Under the pieces are notes generated by a model that worked only from the letters and a program-made list of their open reading frames with translations, was not told where the DNA came from and did not search any database. Below are positions 1 through 11,211 of a stretch of DNA of 64,000 bases, in pieces (the stretch's first letter is position 1; every line of letters begins with the position of its first letter). The stretch is taken from positions 10,442,625 to 10,506,624 of the forward strand of contig CM066924.1 in NCBI GenBank assembly GCA_033964015.1. Direction: 5' to 3'. Source of the stretch: Scolanthus callimorphus (Eukaryota > Cnidaria > Anthozoa > Actiniaria > Edwardsiidae). The translations under genes and the position numbers were made by a program.

Positions 1-865
1 TAGGAATTTACGCAGTTTATGATAGTTATACAAGAAGGATTGCATACAAATAGAGGGCATTAGCTTCTTTATGTCTAAACAACCTTTTGAGTTCGTTTGT
101 GCTACGAAAACAGACAAAAACAACGGCTCGCATAAACTTTTCTGTAGTGCCACTTTTCACCGATTTCGCATGTAAATACATTCATGTTCAAGGCATTTTT
201 CCTTTGAAGACAAATCACTGAATGAAATCTCTTTCGTTATAAGCTAAACAAGAGGGGCTCGTGTTCCCACAGCCTTTGTTGTTCTCCAAACCTTTCACGC
301 GTGCTACCATCTGGCTATGGTACATGGAAAAATGTATTCTATTTCTTAAATAGAAGTTATTTAGGCACGTAATTGGTCGCTGATTTTCACTTGCAAACTC
401 CCCCGGTTTTGGAATCAGCCGTGTTTTCCCTCCGAGAACCTTGGTAAACACTGTCGTGTAGCGCTACGCACAAGTCGGTCACAACCAGGCCCACTCCAAT
501 GTCTTTTCTTGAGAAGAACGTTTTCCGCTTGGGATTGCTCTGGATCACTTTCCTCTAACTGGACGCATCGGATCCGCTTAATGTCTCTGCACCCTATAAC
601 GGCTTTTTTGTATTCTGTGCAGTTTGCACGTCATTCCTAAATGGAGAAATGCTCACCATGAATAATTTAACGATATTTTTGATAATATTACTTCAAATTG
701 ACCTAAAAACATTGAAAATATCTGAACTATCAAGACTACTAGTCAGGATAAGGGTTAATACATCGTTTTAGTATATTTTTATAGTATATGCCTCGTTCTA
801 TTAAAGATTAATACTATTAAGGTACGTAATCAATAAAACGAGCTGTCCGAACCAGCGAATTCACT
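1..865. other. no gene recognised
   Basis: AT-rich sequence with no convincing exon, RNA gene or repeat border. It may belong to the same intron or spacer as the small antisense gene. Confidence 0.5.
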
Positions 866-940
866 CATAGCGTAGTGGTTAGGGTTTGGGTATAGTAACT
901 GAAAAGTTACAGGTTCGAACCCTGATGATTTTCATAATTC
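866..940 (+). repeat. tRNA-like SINE remnant
   Basis: It has an A-box-like TAGCGTAGTGGTTAG and, about 45 bases on, a perfect B-box core GGTTCGAACC. The acceptor stem does not pair well, so this looks like a tRNA-derived retroposon head rather than a working tRNA. It lies about 120 bp beyond the stop codon of the small antisense gene. Confidence 0.4.
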
Positions 941-1057
941 TTTTTTTCATTTCTGTAGGTGAGCGCTTGTTTAGAAAAAAATTCTAAGTGCCAGTGAGCA
1001 TTCCTCGATTTAGGCGTGTGTAGTTTGCAGGGGAACCTCATCTTCCGGCGTTTTTGC

Positions 1058-2360
1058 TCAACTGTCTGCCCACACCAAGCAATCCATCGCATGATTCTTG
1101 AGGTACACCCGGACGCCATGCACGGTTGTGTTGTCCAGCCTGTAAAATGGAAATAAAGCAAATGACCAATTTGATTTTGTCGATTAGAGTTTTCGCACAC
1201 TGCACTTGTCAAATTTTCCTTCTTGTATTGGTCCAGAGGTTCTTTTTGGACATTTGAACTTTGCCTGTACTTCATTTCCTTACCGTTTTAAGAAGAATGC
1301 ACGTAGTCGCACTGCCATGACGTCATTGTGGTCTTCTCTGAAGTCAATCGGCTTTGCAGATCTATTTTGCGGTCGTATGCCAATAGTCCACCCTGGGTCA
1401 GCATCTGTTCAGAAAGATAGGACATTTTAGTTATGTACATTTTAGTTTTAGTTATTTCATTAGCACTTTAGCTTTCACACAAGGTTAATTCCTTATCTCC
1501 ATTCTGTTGACTTAGTGCTACGCGGCCACAGGCTTGCCTGAACATATACATATATTCACTTCATTACCGCGAACATAACATCTAATTTACCCCGACCTGC
1601 TCCCAGTCTGACCTGGATAGCTCAGCTGGTAGAGCATCGGATGTACAATTCCGGAGGTCGTGGGTTCGAATCCCTCTCGGGGTCAGAGTTTGTTTCTCTT
1701 TCTCCGCTTACTAGGGCTAACGCTCAGAAGCACACATGGGATGATATTTCATTAGCACTTTAGCTTTCACACAAGGTTAATTCCTTATCTCCATTCTGTT
1801 GACTTAGTGCTACGCGGCCACAGGCTTGCCTGAACATATACATATGCTAAAATGTTAGTTTGATAATTTCGAAAGGCGTTGTATGTGTTATATTAAGTAC
1901 ACACTTTTGCCTTCTAATCGTCAGGGTCTAACTTTCTCGAGTACGCTTTATCCAGGAAGATTATTTGAGTGTCGTTGTCTATCATGCTTTTGTTGTAAAA
2001 GCACGCTGCTTTGAAATCATGGCGATGTACCTTAAAACAGTTAAGAACAATTGTTGAGATGCGGCCAACCTTACCTAGCCTACGTGTTATATTATGAAGA
2101 CTTACCTCCTTGGTATGATGGCTGTGAGTGGTGTAAACGGCGAAGTCTTTCCATTCTTTGGCTCGCCGGTCAACACCATGACCTTCTCGTTGTGTTGTTT
2201 GCCGCCAGGAGTCTCTAGAAGTACTCACAGCAGTAACGTAATTCAAAGTCTTCAAAGCTGTTCTCCAAGATTTCTTAGAAGGAACCAGGTTCGAGGTTTA
2301 GGGTATGCTCATACGCGATATAAGCTCTTGGTGTGACATCTCTCGCTTCTCCGATGGCAT
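1058..2360 (-). CDS. small three-exon gene, 78-residue protein of unknown function
   Basis: Three exons on the - strand: 2360-2315 (ATG plus 15 codons and 1 base), 2214-2106 (109 bases) and 1139-1058 (26 codons and TGA). Donors are GTATGA and GTAAGT. The last acceptor has a good pyrimidine tract (TTTCCATTTTACAG). Phases agree at both joins, giving exactly 237 coding bases. The protein starts MPSEKREMSHQELISQ, has a middle segment VMVLTGEPKNGKTSPFTPLT, and ends KNHAMDCLVWADS. It has no signal peptide or membrane segment. Exon GC is well above the flanks. I do not recognise the family. A MITE lies 59 bases upstream of the ATG. The first intron is only 100 bp, with a weak acceptor, and is the least certain join. 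Confidence 0.55.
1454..1845. repeat. 100-bp perfect direct repeat flanking a SINE
   Basis: Bases 1454-1553 and 1746-1845 appear identical over 100 bases (from ATTTCATTAGCACTTTAGCT to GAACATATACATAT). The offset is 292 bases and the tRNA-derived SINE lies between. It is much too long to be a normal target-site duplication; a local tandem duplication is more likely. Confidence 0.85.
1610..1745 (+). repeat. tRNA-derived SINE
   Basis: The head resembles a tRNA: A box TAGCTCAGCTGG, a D-arm that pairs, and B box GGTTCGAATCC in a near-complete T arm. The acceptor stem has a mismatch and the anticodon stem is irregular, so it is a tRNA pseudogene or SINE head. The body (GGGCTAACGCTC etc.) continues to about 1745 and resembles a common cnidarian SINE body from memory. 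It sits in intron 2 of the small antisense gene. Confidence 0.6.
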
Positions 2361-2418
2361 TTTGTACGAACTTTCTCTCCTTTATAGAGAAGCACCAACC
2401 TTCGTAAACTTCTATTAG

Positions 2419-2625
2419 GTTTTAGTATAATTACTCAAGCGATTCCGCGCGCTGATTGGTCGAGACACAGAATATTTTGCTATATTCACCGATAGGTGAA
2501 TGTAACATTGAAAGCGTTGGGGATCGCGCGCGCACTTTATTACGAGAAACTAAACAAAATACCCCTAAATCCGATGGTTTTTTTTGTCAAAAAGTTTAGC
2601 ATCGCTTGAGTAATTATACTAAAAC
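2419..2625. mobile_element. MITE with 25-bp TIRs (GTTTTAGTATAATTACTC)
   Basis: Terminal inverted repeats of about 25 bases match perfectly at both ends (GTTTTAGTATAATTACTCAA ... its complement). The interior has no coding capacity. Flanks carry ATTAG/AATTAG, a possible short target duplication. It lies just upstream of the start codon of the small antisense gene. Confidence 0.75.
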
Positions 2626-2704
2626 AATTAGTCGCCTCAGGCTCCGTAAATATCGACGAATAGTCATAGTCGCCGATATTTACGTCGCCTTGGGCGACTA
2701 ATTG
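2624..2704. repeat. 80-bp hairpin element (CAATTAGTCGCC arms)
   Basis: The sequence reads ACAATTAGTCGCC ... GGCGACTAATTGT, with further internal pairing (GTAAATATCG with CGATATTTAC). It is a short, nearly complete foldback directly abutting the preceding MITE. Confidence 0.6.
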
Positions 2705-2794
2705 TTAAGTAGCCGATGACAAGTGGAGTAAGTATTTTGGTGCTTTATTATAGGCTCTTTAAACTTTGGATTGCCCCAAGAGGATATTATTTGA

Positions 2795-3897
2795 GTATAG
2801 AGCTCCCAGTTACATATTTTTGTGTTAATGAGACAAAAAGGCAGCAATTGTACATAGCCGGTCACCATCATACCACATGACCAAACACTACTATCCTCTT
2901 GCCACTTAGATAGTTTCACCAAAGTTTGGTTCTCTGAGTTTCATCCCTTCCCAAGATATACCTTTTCTCGTTTGATGACGTCATCGATGACGTCATACCA
3001 CGTTACTACGCCATCGCACCCCCTTACCACCTAAACAACTTCACCCAAATTTGGTTCTAAGATTCATCCCTTCCAAAGATATATACTTTTTCTCATTTGA
3101 TGACGTCATCGATAACGTCATACCACGTGACCACGCAGTGGCACCCCCTTTGCCACTTAGACAACGTTACCCAAGATTGGTTGTCTGAGGTCCATCCCTT
3201 CCAAAGACAAACCTTTTCTCATTTGATGACGTCATACCACGTGACCACGCATATGCACCCCCTTGCCACTTAGATATTTTGACCCAAGTTTGGTTGTCTG
3301 AGGTTCATCCCTTCCTAAGATATATACCCTTTCTCGTTTGCTGACCTTTGGGTTGCCTGTGTTACGCCGGACGAACGGACGGACGGACGCACAAACCGGA
3401 AGTCCATTGCCGAGCCTTATATCGAGAGGGACCGGGTTCGAGTCCCCTAATATTACGGAAGTCAAAACAAAACCCACCTTGTAAGAAAGAGCACATCAAC
3501 CTGTGGAAAATCCGAAAATTTGATTTAATTGAGTCAATACTGACAAAGATATAGCAATTCAAAAACTCCAAAATGTAATAAGAAACGTACTTGTGCGGAC
3601 ATTTCTGTCGATTTTGTCCGGACGCCATACGTTTCTAATTAAATTTTTGAGTTTTGAAATTGTTGTATCTTGATCAGTATTGACTCGATTAACACGAAAT
3701 TTTCGGATTTTACACAAATCGATGTGCTCTTTCTTACTAAGTGGGTCTTGTTATTACTATCGTAATATTAAGGGATTCGTACGCAGTCCCTCACGATATG
3801 AAACTCGGCAAAGACAGAATCGGGTGATGCATATACACTGTTGTTTTGTTCCTTCTCCTCCTGCATGTAGCTATGGGGCTCCGCTACTCGGGCGCAA
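2795..3897 (+). mobile_element. CRE-repeat element, copy 1
   Basis: It begins with a GAGCTCC motif and carries three to four tandem units of roughly 125 bp, each with TGACGTCA palindromes and CACGTG. A GGAC-type simple repeat follows at 3367-3390, then a 185-bp inverted repeat. It ends with the family's right-end motif GGGGCTCCGCTACTCGGGCG ... GCTCCGCTA (about 3872-3897). It is non-autonomous and encodes no protein. Confidence 0.6.
3406..3812. repeat. large imperfect inverted repeat
   Basis: Arms 3406-3590 and 3629-3812 are about 80-85 percent complementary by eye. They share GAGTCAATACTGA, AAATCCGAAAATTT, GTAAGAAAGAGCACATC and TAATATTACG-type blocks. The loop is about 38 bases and itself pairs partly (GTGCGGACATTTCTG / GTCCGGACG). 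It makes up the right half of CRE-repeat copy 1. Confidence 0.75.
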
Positions 3898-3904
3898 GCT
3901 CCGC

Positions 3905-6090
3905 TATAACTATGCTGAAGAAACCAAATTAGGACGCCAGACACTTAAAGAATTGGAGGCCAATAAGCTTAATTAATGTGGACGTGAAAATATGCAGCAA
4001 GGCTTTAAGCAACAGAACCGTTAATATACTACCATGCATCGATTGTTCATACGGATCAGTCCGAGTTTGGAAAGGGCCGGAACATAGAAGAACCAATCAG
4101 ATTACTTGTGGATTTGATGTTTTATACACGGAATAAAGGAATGAAATCAATATTATTTGCCGCCGATTTTGAAAAGGCATTTGACAGTATAGAACATAAT
4201 TTTATTTTCGCTACATTGAACAAGTTCGGTTTCGGTAGGGGCTTTATTAATTGGATCCGTGTTGTGTTAAAGGATACATGTAGCTGTGTGATAAACAATG
4301 GTGTAGCAAGGCGGGACACAAAACAGGGAGATCCTATCAGCCCGTATCTGTTCATACTAGTAATTGAAATCATGGCAACTCTTATTCGTTCAAAATAAGA
4401 TATAAAAGGCATCGACCTTGATGGTCAACGGAAAAAAATTGTTTTATTTGCTGTTGATACGACCTTTGTTCTAAGGGATTTTTGGACGATCTAGATGGTG
4501 TCCTACAAACACTTATCATTCTATAAATTCTCATCATTAAAAATCAATTCGAGTAAATCGGAAGCTGCATGGATGTACGGCGGGACACAAAACAGGGAGA
4601 TCCTATCAGCCCGTATCTGTTCATACTAGTAATTGAAATCATGGCAACTCTAATTCGTTCAAAATAAGATATAAAAGGCATCGACCTTGATGGTCAACGG
4701 AAAAAAATTGTTTTATTTGCTGTTGATACGACCTTTGTTCTAAGGGATTTTTGGACGATCTAGATGGTGTGCTACAAACACTTATCATTCTATAAATTAA
4801 AAAAAAATTTATTTAAATTTCTATTAAAAATCAATTCGAGTAAATCGGAAGCTGCATGGATGTACGGCTTAAGAATTCAAATAGGAGAGAGTTTAAAGTG
4901 GATTGATCTGGATAAGGAGGGATTACGTATTTTAGGAATTAGCTTTTCTTATAATCAGGAGTATTATCGTAAAAACAATTTTAATAAAAATATAGAGAAC
5001 CTTAAAACACGTAATTTGACACCGTTCGGGAAAGTCCAGATCGCAAAATCGCTCGCCGTGTCGAAAGAGTAGTATGTTAGCACCAAATTATATGTTCCAG
5101 AATGGTTTGTTAAAATTGTGCAAAGCGAGCTTAATTCCTTTATCTGGAACGGTCGGAAACCCAAAATAAAAAATAATACACTTTTTGCTGAATATGATAA
5201 GGGCGGACTGAAGGCACTGGACTTTGAGTCACAAATCAAATCCCACATGACCGTGTGGGCCATGAAACTGATAAACAAAGAAGATAGGGACTGGAAAATT
5301 ATCCCGAATATTTATCTAAAAGAAATAGGTGGTTTGAAGTGTATAGGAATAAATTTCGACAAGTCTCTGATCCCGAAATCTACACCAGATTTTTACGGTG
5401 CGTTTTAAACGTTTTGGCAGACATAAGTAAGAAAGAAATCGATAATACAATAGATGTTTTAGAACAGCCTTTATGGGATTATCAACTTAAAAGGGTTAAT
5501 GTCTACGCAATATTTCAAGCACTTTATCTCTATCGGGTTGTTAAAGTGAAGGATTTATGTCAAGGAAATCGCCTTGTGTGCTGGGAGGAGGCCTTCGCAG
5601 GGAGGGCGAATTTCTACAGTGGAGCAATGTTACTCACTCGTTACCAAACCACTTGGCGAATATACAACATCCTAAAGAATGTCGTGAGTCACTAACCCTT
5701 AGCGACTCTACCTATTATACCGATAATATTAAATGCAAACATGTGTATAGATATCTGATAAATAAAAAATGTAAAGTACCAACAGCACAGGAACAATTGG
5801 AGCGTCGAATTGGTAGTCAGATATTATGGAGTAAAGTCTACTCTAGAATTCATCAGACCTCTAAAACTCATACTTAAGATATTTTCAATACCAGATAATA
5901 AATAACATTATATATTAAAATAAGGATGTATTCAGATTTAAACTAGTAGAGTCGCCAAGGTGCATATATTGTAGAAGTTACAATGAGACAATTGACCATC
6001 TATTTGTTCATTGTTTTGAATCTAGAAACTTTTACGTCCAAATTAAAAATTGGGCGAGTAAGGCTGGCTTAATAATGCCCCAACTAGTAC
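3905..6090 (+). pseudogene. L1/Tx1-like LINE reverse transcriptase, decayed
   Basis: Reverse-transcriptase blocks occur in order across broken frames. KNWRPISLINVDVKI starts near 3947, then come KGRNIEEPIRLLVD, FAADFEKAFDSIEHNF and KQGDPISPYLFILVIEI. FAVDTTFVL stands where FADD would be, so the catalytic Asp pair is broken. Then follow SSKSEA, KWIDLDKEGLRILGI, FIWNGRKPKI and DKGGLKALDFE. A C-terminal C-x2-C...H...C knuckle (RCIYCRSYNETIDHLFVHC) lies near 5965-6020. Stops, frameshifts and a 269-bp internal duplication make it dead. The 5' part with the endonuclease is absent; the element starts just after CRE-repeat copy 1. Confidence 0.85.
4311..4860 (+). repeat. 269-bp tandem duplication inside the LINE
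   Basis: The block beginning GCGGGACACAAAACAGGGAG occurs at 4311 and again at 4580 and runs through the mutated FAVD motif to GCATGGATGTACGG. The copies differ by a few substitutions and by an A/T-rich expansion in copy 2 near 4799-4826. Confidence 0.9.
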
Positions 6091-6154
6091 CGATTCATAA
6101 ACTACAACGGCAGCACGCCAACTCACGGGAACAAGAAAACATGATCATATAACA

Positions 6155-6455
6155 CCGGTGCTAAAAGAGCTTCACTGGCTACTCTTGACTTTCAAATCAT
6201 TGAATAATTTAGCCCATCCTACATGGTGGACCTACTACGTCCTTATAAGCCTGCAAGGAATCTGCGCTCAATGAATAAGAGACTTCTGATACCAGCCCTC
6301 ATACAACCTGAAATCATATGGCTCTAAATCCTTTTCTTATGTGGCACCTAAACTATCGAACGCGCTACCTCTTCAAATAAGAACTTGCGATTGCTACAGT
6401 ACTTTTAAATATCTGGTTAGTAAAACGCTTCTTTTTAGGAAAACATATGATTAAG
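6155..6455 (+). pseudogene. CR1-like LINE 3' end fragment
   Basis: Broken frames encode the typical carboxy end of a CR1/Jockey-type reverse transcriptase. The blocks are TPVLKELHWL, then SYGSKSFSYVAPKLSNALPL, then TCDCYSTFKYLVSKTLLF. An AT-rich 3' region follows with TTTTA repeats (6496-6560). It is a separate insertion from the preceding Tx1-like LINE. Confidence 0.7.
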
Positions 6456-6702
6456 TGAAGTATTATTATTGCTTAACCTTTGATTACTGGTTCTCTTTTA
6501 TTTTATTTTATTTTTTATTTTATCTTATTTTATTTTAATTCTATTATTGTAATTTTTACTATTATTTTAATATTTTTACTGTACGTTTTTATGATTTTAA
6601 ATATCTTGCAATAACTTGTATTTTTCATAGCAATTGTAATCTAGGCCATGTTATCACCAATTGTAAATATATTATAAGTTATTCCATTTTAAACTATTGT
6701 TA

Positions 6703-7660
6703 ATATATAGATTTAGCCACTTGCTAAAAGCGGAGCTCCTGGTTACATATTTTTCTGTGTTAATGAGACGTGTTAATGCCATTGTACATAGATAGCCTGC
6801 CACCGTCATACCACGTGACTAAGCACTTGCACTCCCCTTGCCACTTAGATAATTACCCCCAAGTTTGGTTGTCTGAGGCTCATCCCATCCAAAGATACCA
6901 TTTTTTCTCGTTTTATGACGTCATACCACGTGACCAGGCAGTTGCACCCCCCCCCCCCCCCCCCCCCCCCCCCTTGCCACTAAGACAACTTCACCCAAGT
7001 TTGGTTGTCTGAGGTTCATCCCTTCCTGAGATATGTTGTTTTTCTCCTATGATGACATCATCGATGACGTCATACCACGTGACCAGGCAGTTGCACCCCC
7101 CTTGCCACTAAGACAACTTCACCAAAGTTTGGTTGTCTGGGGTTCATTCCTTCCCGAGATATATTGTTTTTCTCATATGATGACGTCATCGATGACGTCA
7201 TACCACGTGATCAGGCAGTTGCACCCACTTATCACTGAGACAACTTCACACAAGTTTGGTTGTCTTAGGTTCATCCCTTCCCGAGATATATTGTTTTTAT
7301 CTTATGATGACGTCATTGATGACGTAAACCACGTGACCATGCAGTTGCACCCTCCTTGCCACTAAGACAACTTCACCCAAATTTGGTTGTCTGAGCTTCA
7401 TCCCTTCCTGAGACATATTGTTTTTTTCCTATGATGACGTCATTGATGACGTCATACCACGTGACCATGCAGTTTCCCCCCCCCCCCCCCCCCCCTGTCA
7501 CTAAGACAACTTCACCCCAAGTTGGGTTGTCTGAGGTTCATCCCTTCCCGAGATATAATTAATAAACGGAGTAGGGTCTTGGTTTACCTGCGGTGGGTCA
7601 GGCACGCACGCACGGACGCGCCCGCGATACCAGTATGGGAATACCGCTGAACCATGAAAA
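6703..7660 (+). mobile_element. CRE-repeat element, copy 2, left part
   Basis: The left end is the family hairpin TTTAGCCACTTGCTAAA followed by AGCGGAGCTCC. About five to six tandem units of roughly 128 bp follow, each with paired TGACGTCA palindromes, CACGTGA, and the sequence CCAAGTTTGGTTGTCTGAGG. Two poly-C runs (about 6947-6973 and 7476-7495) interrupt units. The copy breaks at ACCGCTGAACCATGAAAA, where a LINE is inserted, and resumes at 12992. Confidence 0.8.
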
Positions 7661-7914
7661 AGCATAGCATAGCATAGCATTTAGCATAGCATAGATTTAT
7701 TGGAACCGTGTAAAAATATTTACATAAGTATAACTCCAATAAATTTAAAAAAAGAAAAATACATTAATATTTTATCTAAATTTAATTTTCAATTTCACTT
7801 TTCAGTTCGAGGGTCCAAAGGCTTCATCATGGTGGGGTGCTTTTACAAAGTAGTCGTTGTCGTTCCGTTTTGGCCTCCCAGACAAATTTTGCTATAGTTT
7901 TTTGGATATTTTCT

Positions 7915-10900
7915 TTAAATTTTAGGAGACATTATTCTGGTAAATGCATCCAAGGGGGCCATTTCGCGTAGGTTGATTTTGGTTTCTATTTCTATGGCAT
8001 GGAAAAGTTCATTTCGAAGGTTTTTGTAGTTTGGACACTTGAGAATGAAATGCTCTTCGTCTTCAACACCATTTTTGCAAAGAGGACATATTCTTTCTTC
8101 TAATTCTTTATATGGCCTACTATGTCTCCCGATTTCGATCATTAGGTCATGGTTGCTTAATCTTAGTTTTGTCATGCTTATTCTATGATTTATGTTTTTG
8201 ACGTTGTTAAGATAGCTTTCCAGGTCAAACGTTAGCTTGAATTTTCTAAGGGTTCTTAATTTGTTTCTTTGTCTAGGGTCTTTTCTTTTATCATCGTGTA
8301 TGTTACTGATCCATGATTGCTGTTCTATGTCTTGCATTCGTTGTCTGATAAAATAAAGAATGGTAGCTGGTGGGTTTGGAATCAGCCATATTTCCCCCAG
8401 TCCTAAAAGGTTTAAAATACTATGTAATTTGCATGGCCAATATTCTTTATTTTCTTCATGTCGTGTTATGTCGATTAAGACCTTTCGCGCTAACTTATTG
8501 TCTTCGTCACTACTCAGTTTTTGCCAGTATTTGATAGCTCTGCATTTTGCCTGGACACGGAGTGGGAATCTCCCTACTTCAGATCGGCATGCACTTGAGC
8601 TGCAGTATTTTATTAACCCCCAGTAACCATCTGATAAATTTTGTGTGCACAATTTCGATGGGGTCCCTTTCTAATTTCTCCTGGCAATCTGCCCCCCAGA
8701 CTTCACTACCGTATAACAAGATAGGGGCTATTAAGGCGTCAAAAAGTTTCATGGTTACCCTTACATCGTCTCGGAAATGCTCGCCCATTTCTTGTCTTAA
8801 TTTATATAATGCTTTGAGCGCCACTTTTTTTATTTCTTGCTTGGCTAGTTTGAAGTTCCCTATAGTGCTCAGGTGTAAGCCCAAATATTTGTATGATTTA
8901 GTGTTGCTTACTCTTTGTCCTTTATAGTAGAAAAAGTAATTATTCAAAATTCTTCCGTTATTATTGAAAATCATCGTTTTAGTTTTTTCTAGATTCACTG
9001 ATAGTTCCCGGGCATCACAAAATTCACCCAGACAGTCAAGGTATTTTTGTAACCCCCTGGAAGATTTTGATATAAGGACTAAGTCATCTGCATATAAAAG
9101 TGCACTCAATGGTTCGTCATTCAATTCTACATCCTTTTTGTTACATGTGTTTAATTTCCCTGGTAAACTGCTCAGATAAAAGTTAAAAAGAGTCGGTGAA
9201 ATCATGCACCCCTGTTTGACCCCGACGTGGCATTTAAAAGCAGGCGTCAGTGTACTGTCTATTTTGATAGATGATTTGTCCTCAGAATACAAAGATTGAA
9301 GGACGTCGAGAAAACGCCCTGTTATGCCAGCGAGCTTCAAATTCTCGAATAGTTTTTTTCTTGGCACCTTGTCAAACGCTTTGCTGAAGTCAACAAAACA
9401 GGCGAATAATAAGTTGTTTCTTCGGTTTGGTTTTGATTTGACATACTTATCTATCAGGCATTTCAGGATGAAAATGCTATCTTGGGTCCCGTGTTTTTTC
9501 CTGAAGCCACCCTGTTCTGGTCTAATGATGCCTGAATTCACTAGGTATTCACTCAGCCTGTTGTTCAATATTGACGTGAATACCTTGCCCATAGAAGATA
9601 GCAATGTGATCCCCCTATAATTTTCTGGTTTTGCGGGGTCGTCTTTTTTGAAAATAGGTACGATTAATCCGTAGCTCCAGATGGATGGGTAGACACCAGT
9701 AGATAGGATTTTGTTGAAAAGTACACCTAGGTACGTCTTTAAGATATCTTTGCAGTTTTTGAGAAATTCATTCAAAATGTTGTCTACACCAGGTGCTTTT
9801 CCTGCTTTTAAATTTTTATCGCTTTAGTGATCTCTGATTCCAAAATTTCATAATCTAAAGGCCCTTGTTCGTCACTTTTTGCAAAGGAATTGTCGCCATC
9901 TGGTCCTGAGTTAAGTCGTGAAAAATATTGGTGAAATTTGCCTGCTTCTTCGCTTTTAATCTGCCCCCTTTTCTTTGTGTTGCCAATATTAAACAACTTT
10001 TGAATTTGCTTCCAAGTATTTTTGGAGTTGGATAAATCAATATTATTCAATATGTTACTACGATAATTGCGTTTTTTTTGCCTGCATGATTTTCTGAAGC
10101 ATCTTTTCTTTTCATGTAACTGAGATCTTAGGAGCTCTTCCTTTGGGTTATTGCATATCTGTTTGCCAAGGGATCTTAATTCTTCCTTTTCCTGGTGGCA
10201 TTGCTCATCGAACCATGGTTTATATTCCGAATTATCACCTTGCTTATTGTTCTTGCTATAGCGTAAACCTGCTTTTTTACACACATCTGATAGTACGGCT
10301 GTGAAATTTTCCGCCATTTTTTCTATGTTGCTATTGTTCAGTGCCGCGCTTAATTTGTTTCGTGTTTCAAGAGAGTTTAATTGTTCCCTAAGTTCCGTCT
10401 TTGCGTTTTCATTCCAAAGCATGCGCTTGAATTCAGTCAATTAAATGTCGTCGACATCTATTGTGTTTTTAAAGGCCTTTTTTAAATTCAAGGCATAGGA
10501 CAATGAGCAGTGATCAGAGATATGTGGTTCCAGATGGTTGACCATAAAGTAATTGATCTCGTTGACAAGAGTGTTGGAGACGATTGCATAGTCAACAACA
10601 CTGCTGCCGTTATACCGAAAACATGTTTTTTTCCCTTCCAGGTCGCCTACAACTCTGCCATTTAGCACCCTCAAGTTTAGGGATGTACAGGCCTCAATCA
10701 GAATGCGCCCCCTATTAATTCCCCTGTTCTCGCGTTTAAGTCACCCTGTATCATGACGTCACCTTTTACTGAAAAAGTCAAAATTTCGCCCTCTAGTTCA
10801 TCTAATAATTCCTGCTCATTGGGAATCCTACTGTTACTTGGGCTAAGATATACTGTGCCTAGGAATATGTCCTTTGAGACATTAAAATATCTTTTATGAA

Positions 10901-11205
10901 GCTTAAGCCATACTGTGTTTTTGTTTTTGGTACTGATATATGACACTCCCTGGGAAATCGATTTCCTTATATAGATTGCAATGCCCCCAGAATTTCGTTT
11001 TCCTGTTCGTTCTCTATGTTTAACAAAATGTTGAAAATGATCTATTTTCAGATCTGAGTTTTGGTCCGCATGTGTTTCTATAATACCAAAAATATCGTGA
11101 TTTTTTATTAAATTGATAAATTCAGTGGTATGTAACTTGTTTCCTAAAATTCTACTTTGAAATCCATTAATATTCCAACACCCAATTCGAAGATTTGAAG
11201 TGAAG
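7915..11205 (-). pseudogene. LINE ORF2: endonuclease and reverse transcriptase, broken
   Basis: The AP-endonuclease begins near 11200 (IGCWNINGF) and includes IIETHAD, NSGGIAIYIRKS, GDLNART and SDHCSL. Around 10705 an internal deletion with frame change joins NARTG to a later RGRIL block. An in-frame TAA lies at 10443-10441. A frameshift near 9810 precedes the RT domain. The RT has PENYRGITLLSSMGKVF, GFRKKHGTQDSIF, FVDFSKAFDKVP, GVKQGCMISPTLFNFYL and an intact YADDLVLI. Another frameshift lies near 8600. The tail has GRFPL and a CPLC...H...C knuckle near 8095-8030. The catalytic motifs are good but the frame is broken at least four times. Confidence 0.9.
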
Positions 11206-11211
11206 ATATAT

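Noticed and set aside
1610..1685. Functional tRNA gene
   Set aside because: A and B boxes are good, but the acceptor stem has a mismatch, the anticodon stem does not pair normally, and a SINE-like body follows directly.
2380..2390. TATA box for the small antisense gene
   Set aside because: The CTATAAAG on the - strand lies only about 21 bases before the ATG, too close for a usual TATA-to-start spacing with a leader.
4764..5877. Several separate genes in overlapping frames
   Set aside because: They are consecutive pieces of one LINE reverse transcriptase broken by frameshifts.
6770..7365. Coding frames over the first large CRE array
   Set aside because: They arise from the tandem repeat unit and change with each unit; no protein-like composition.
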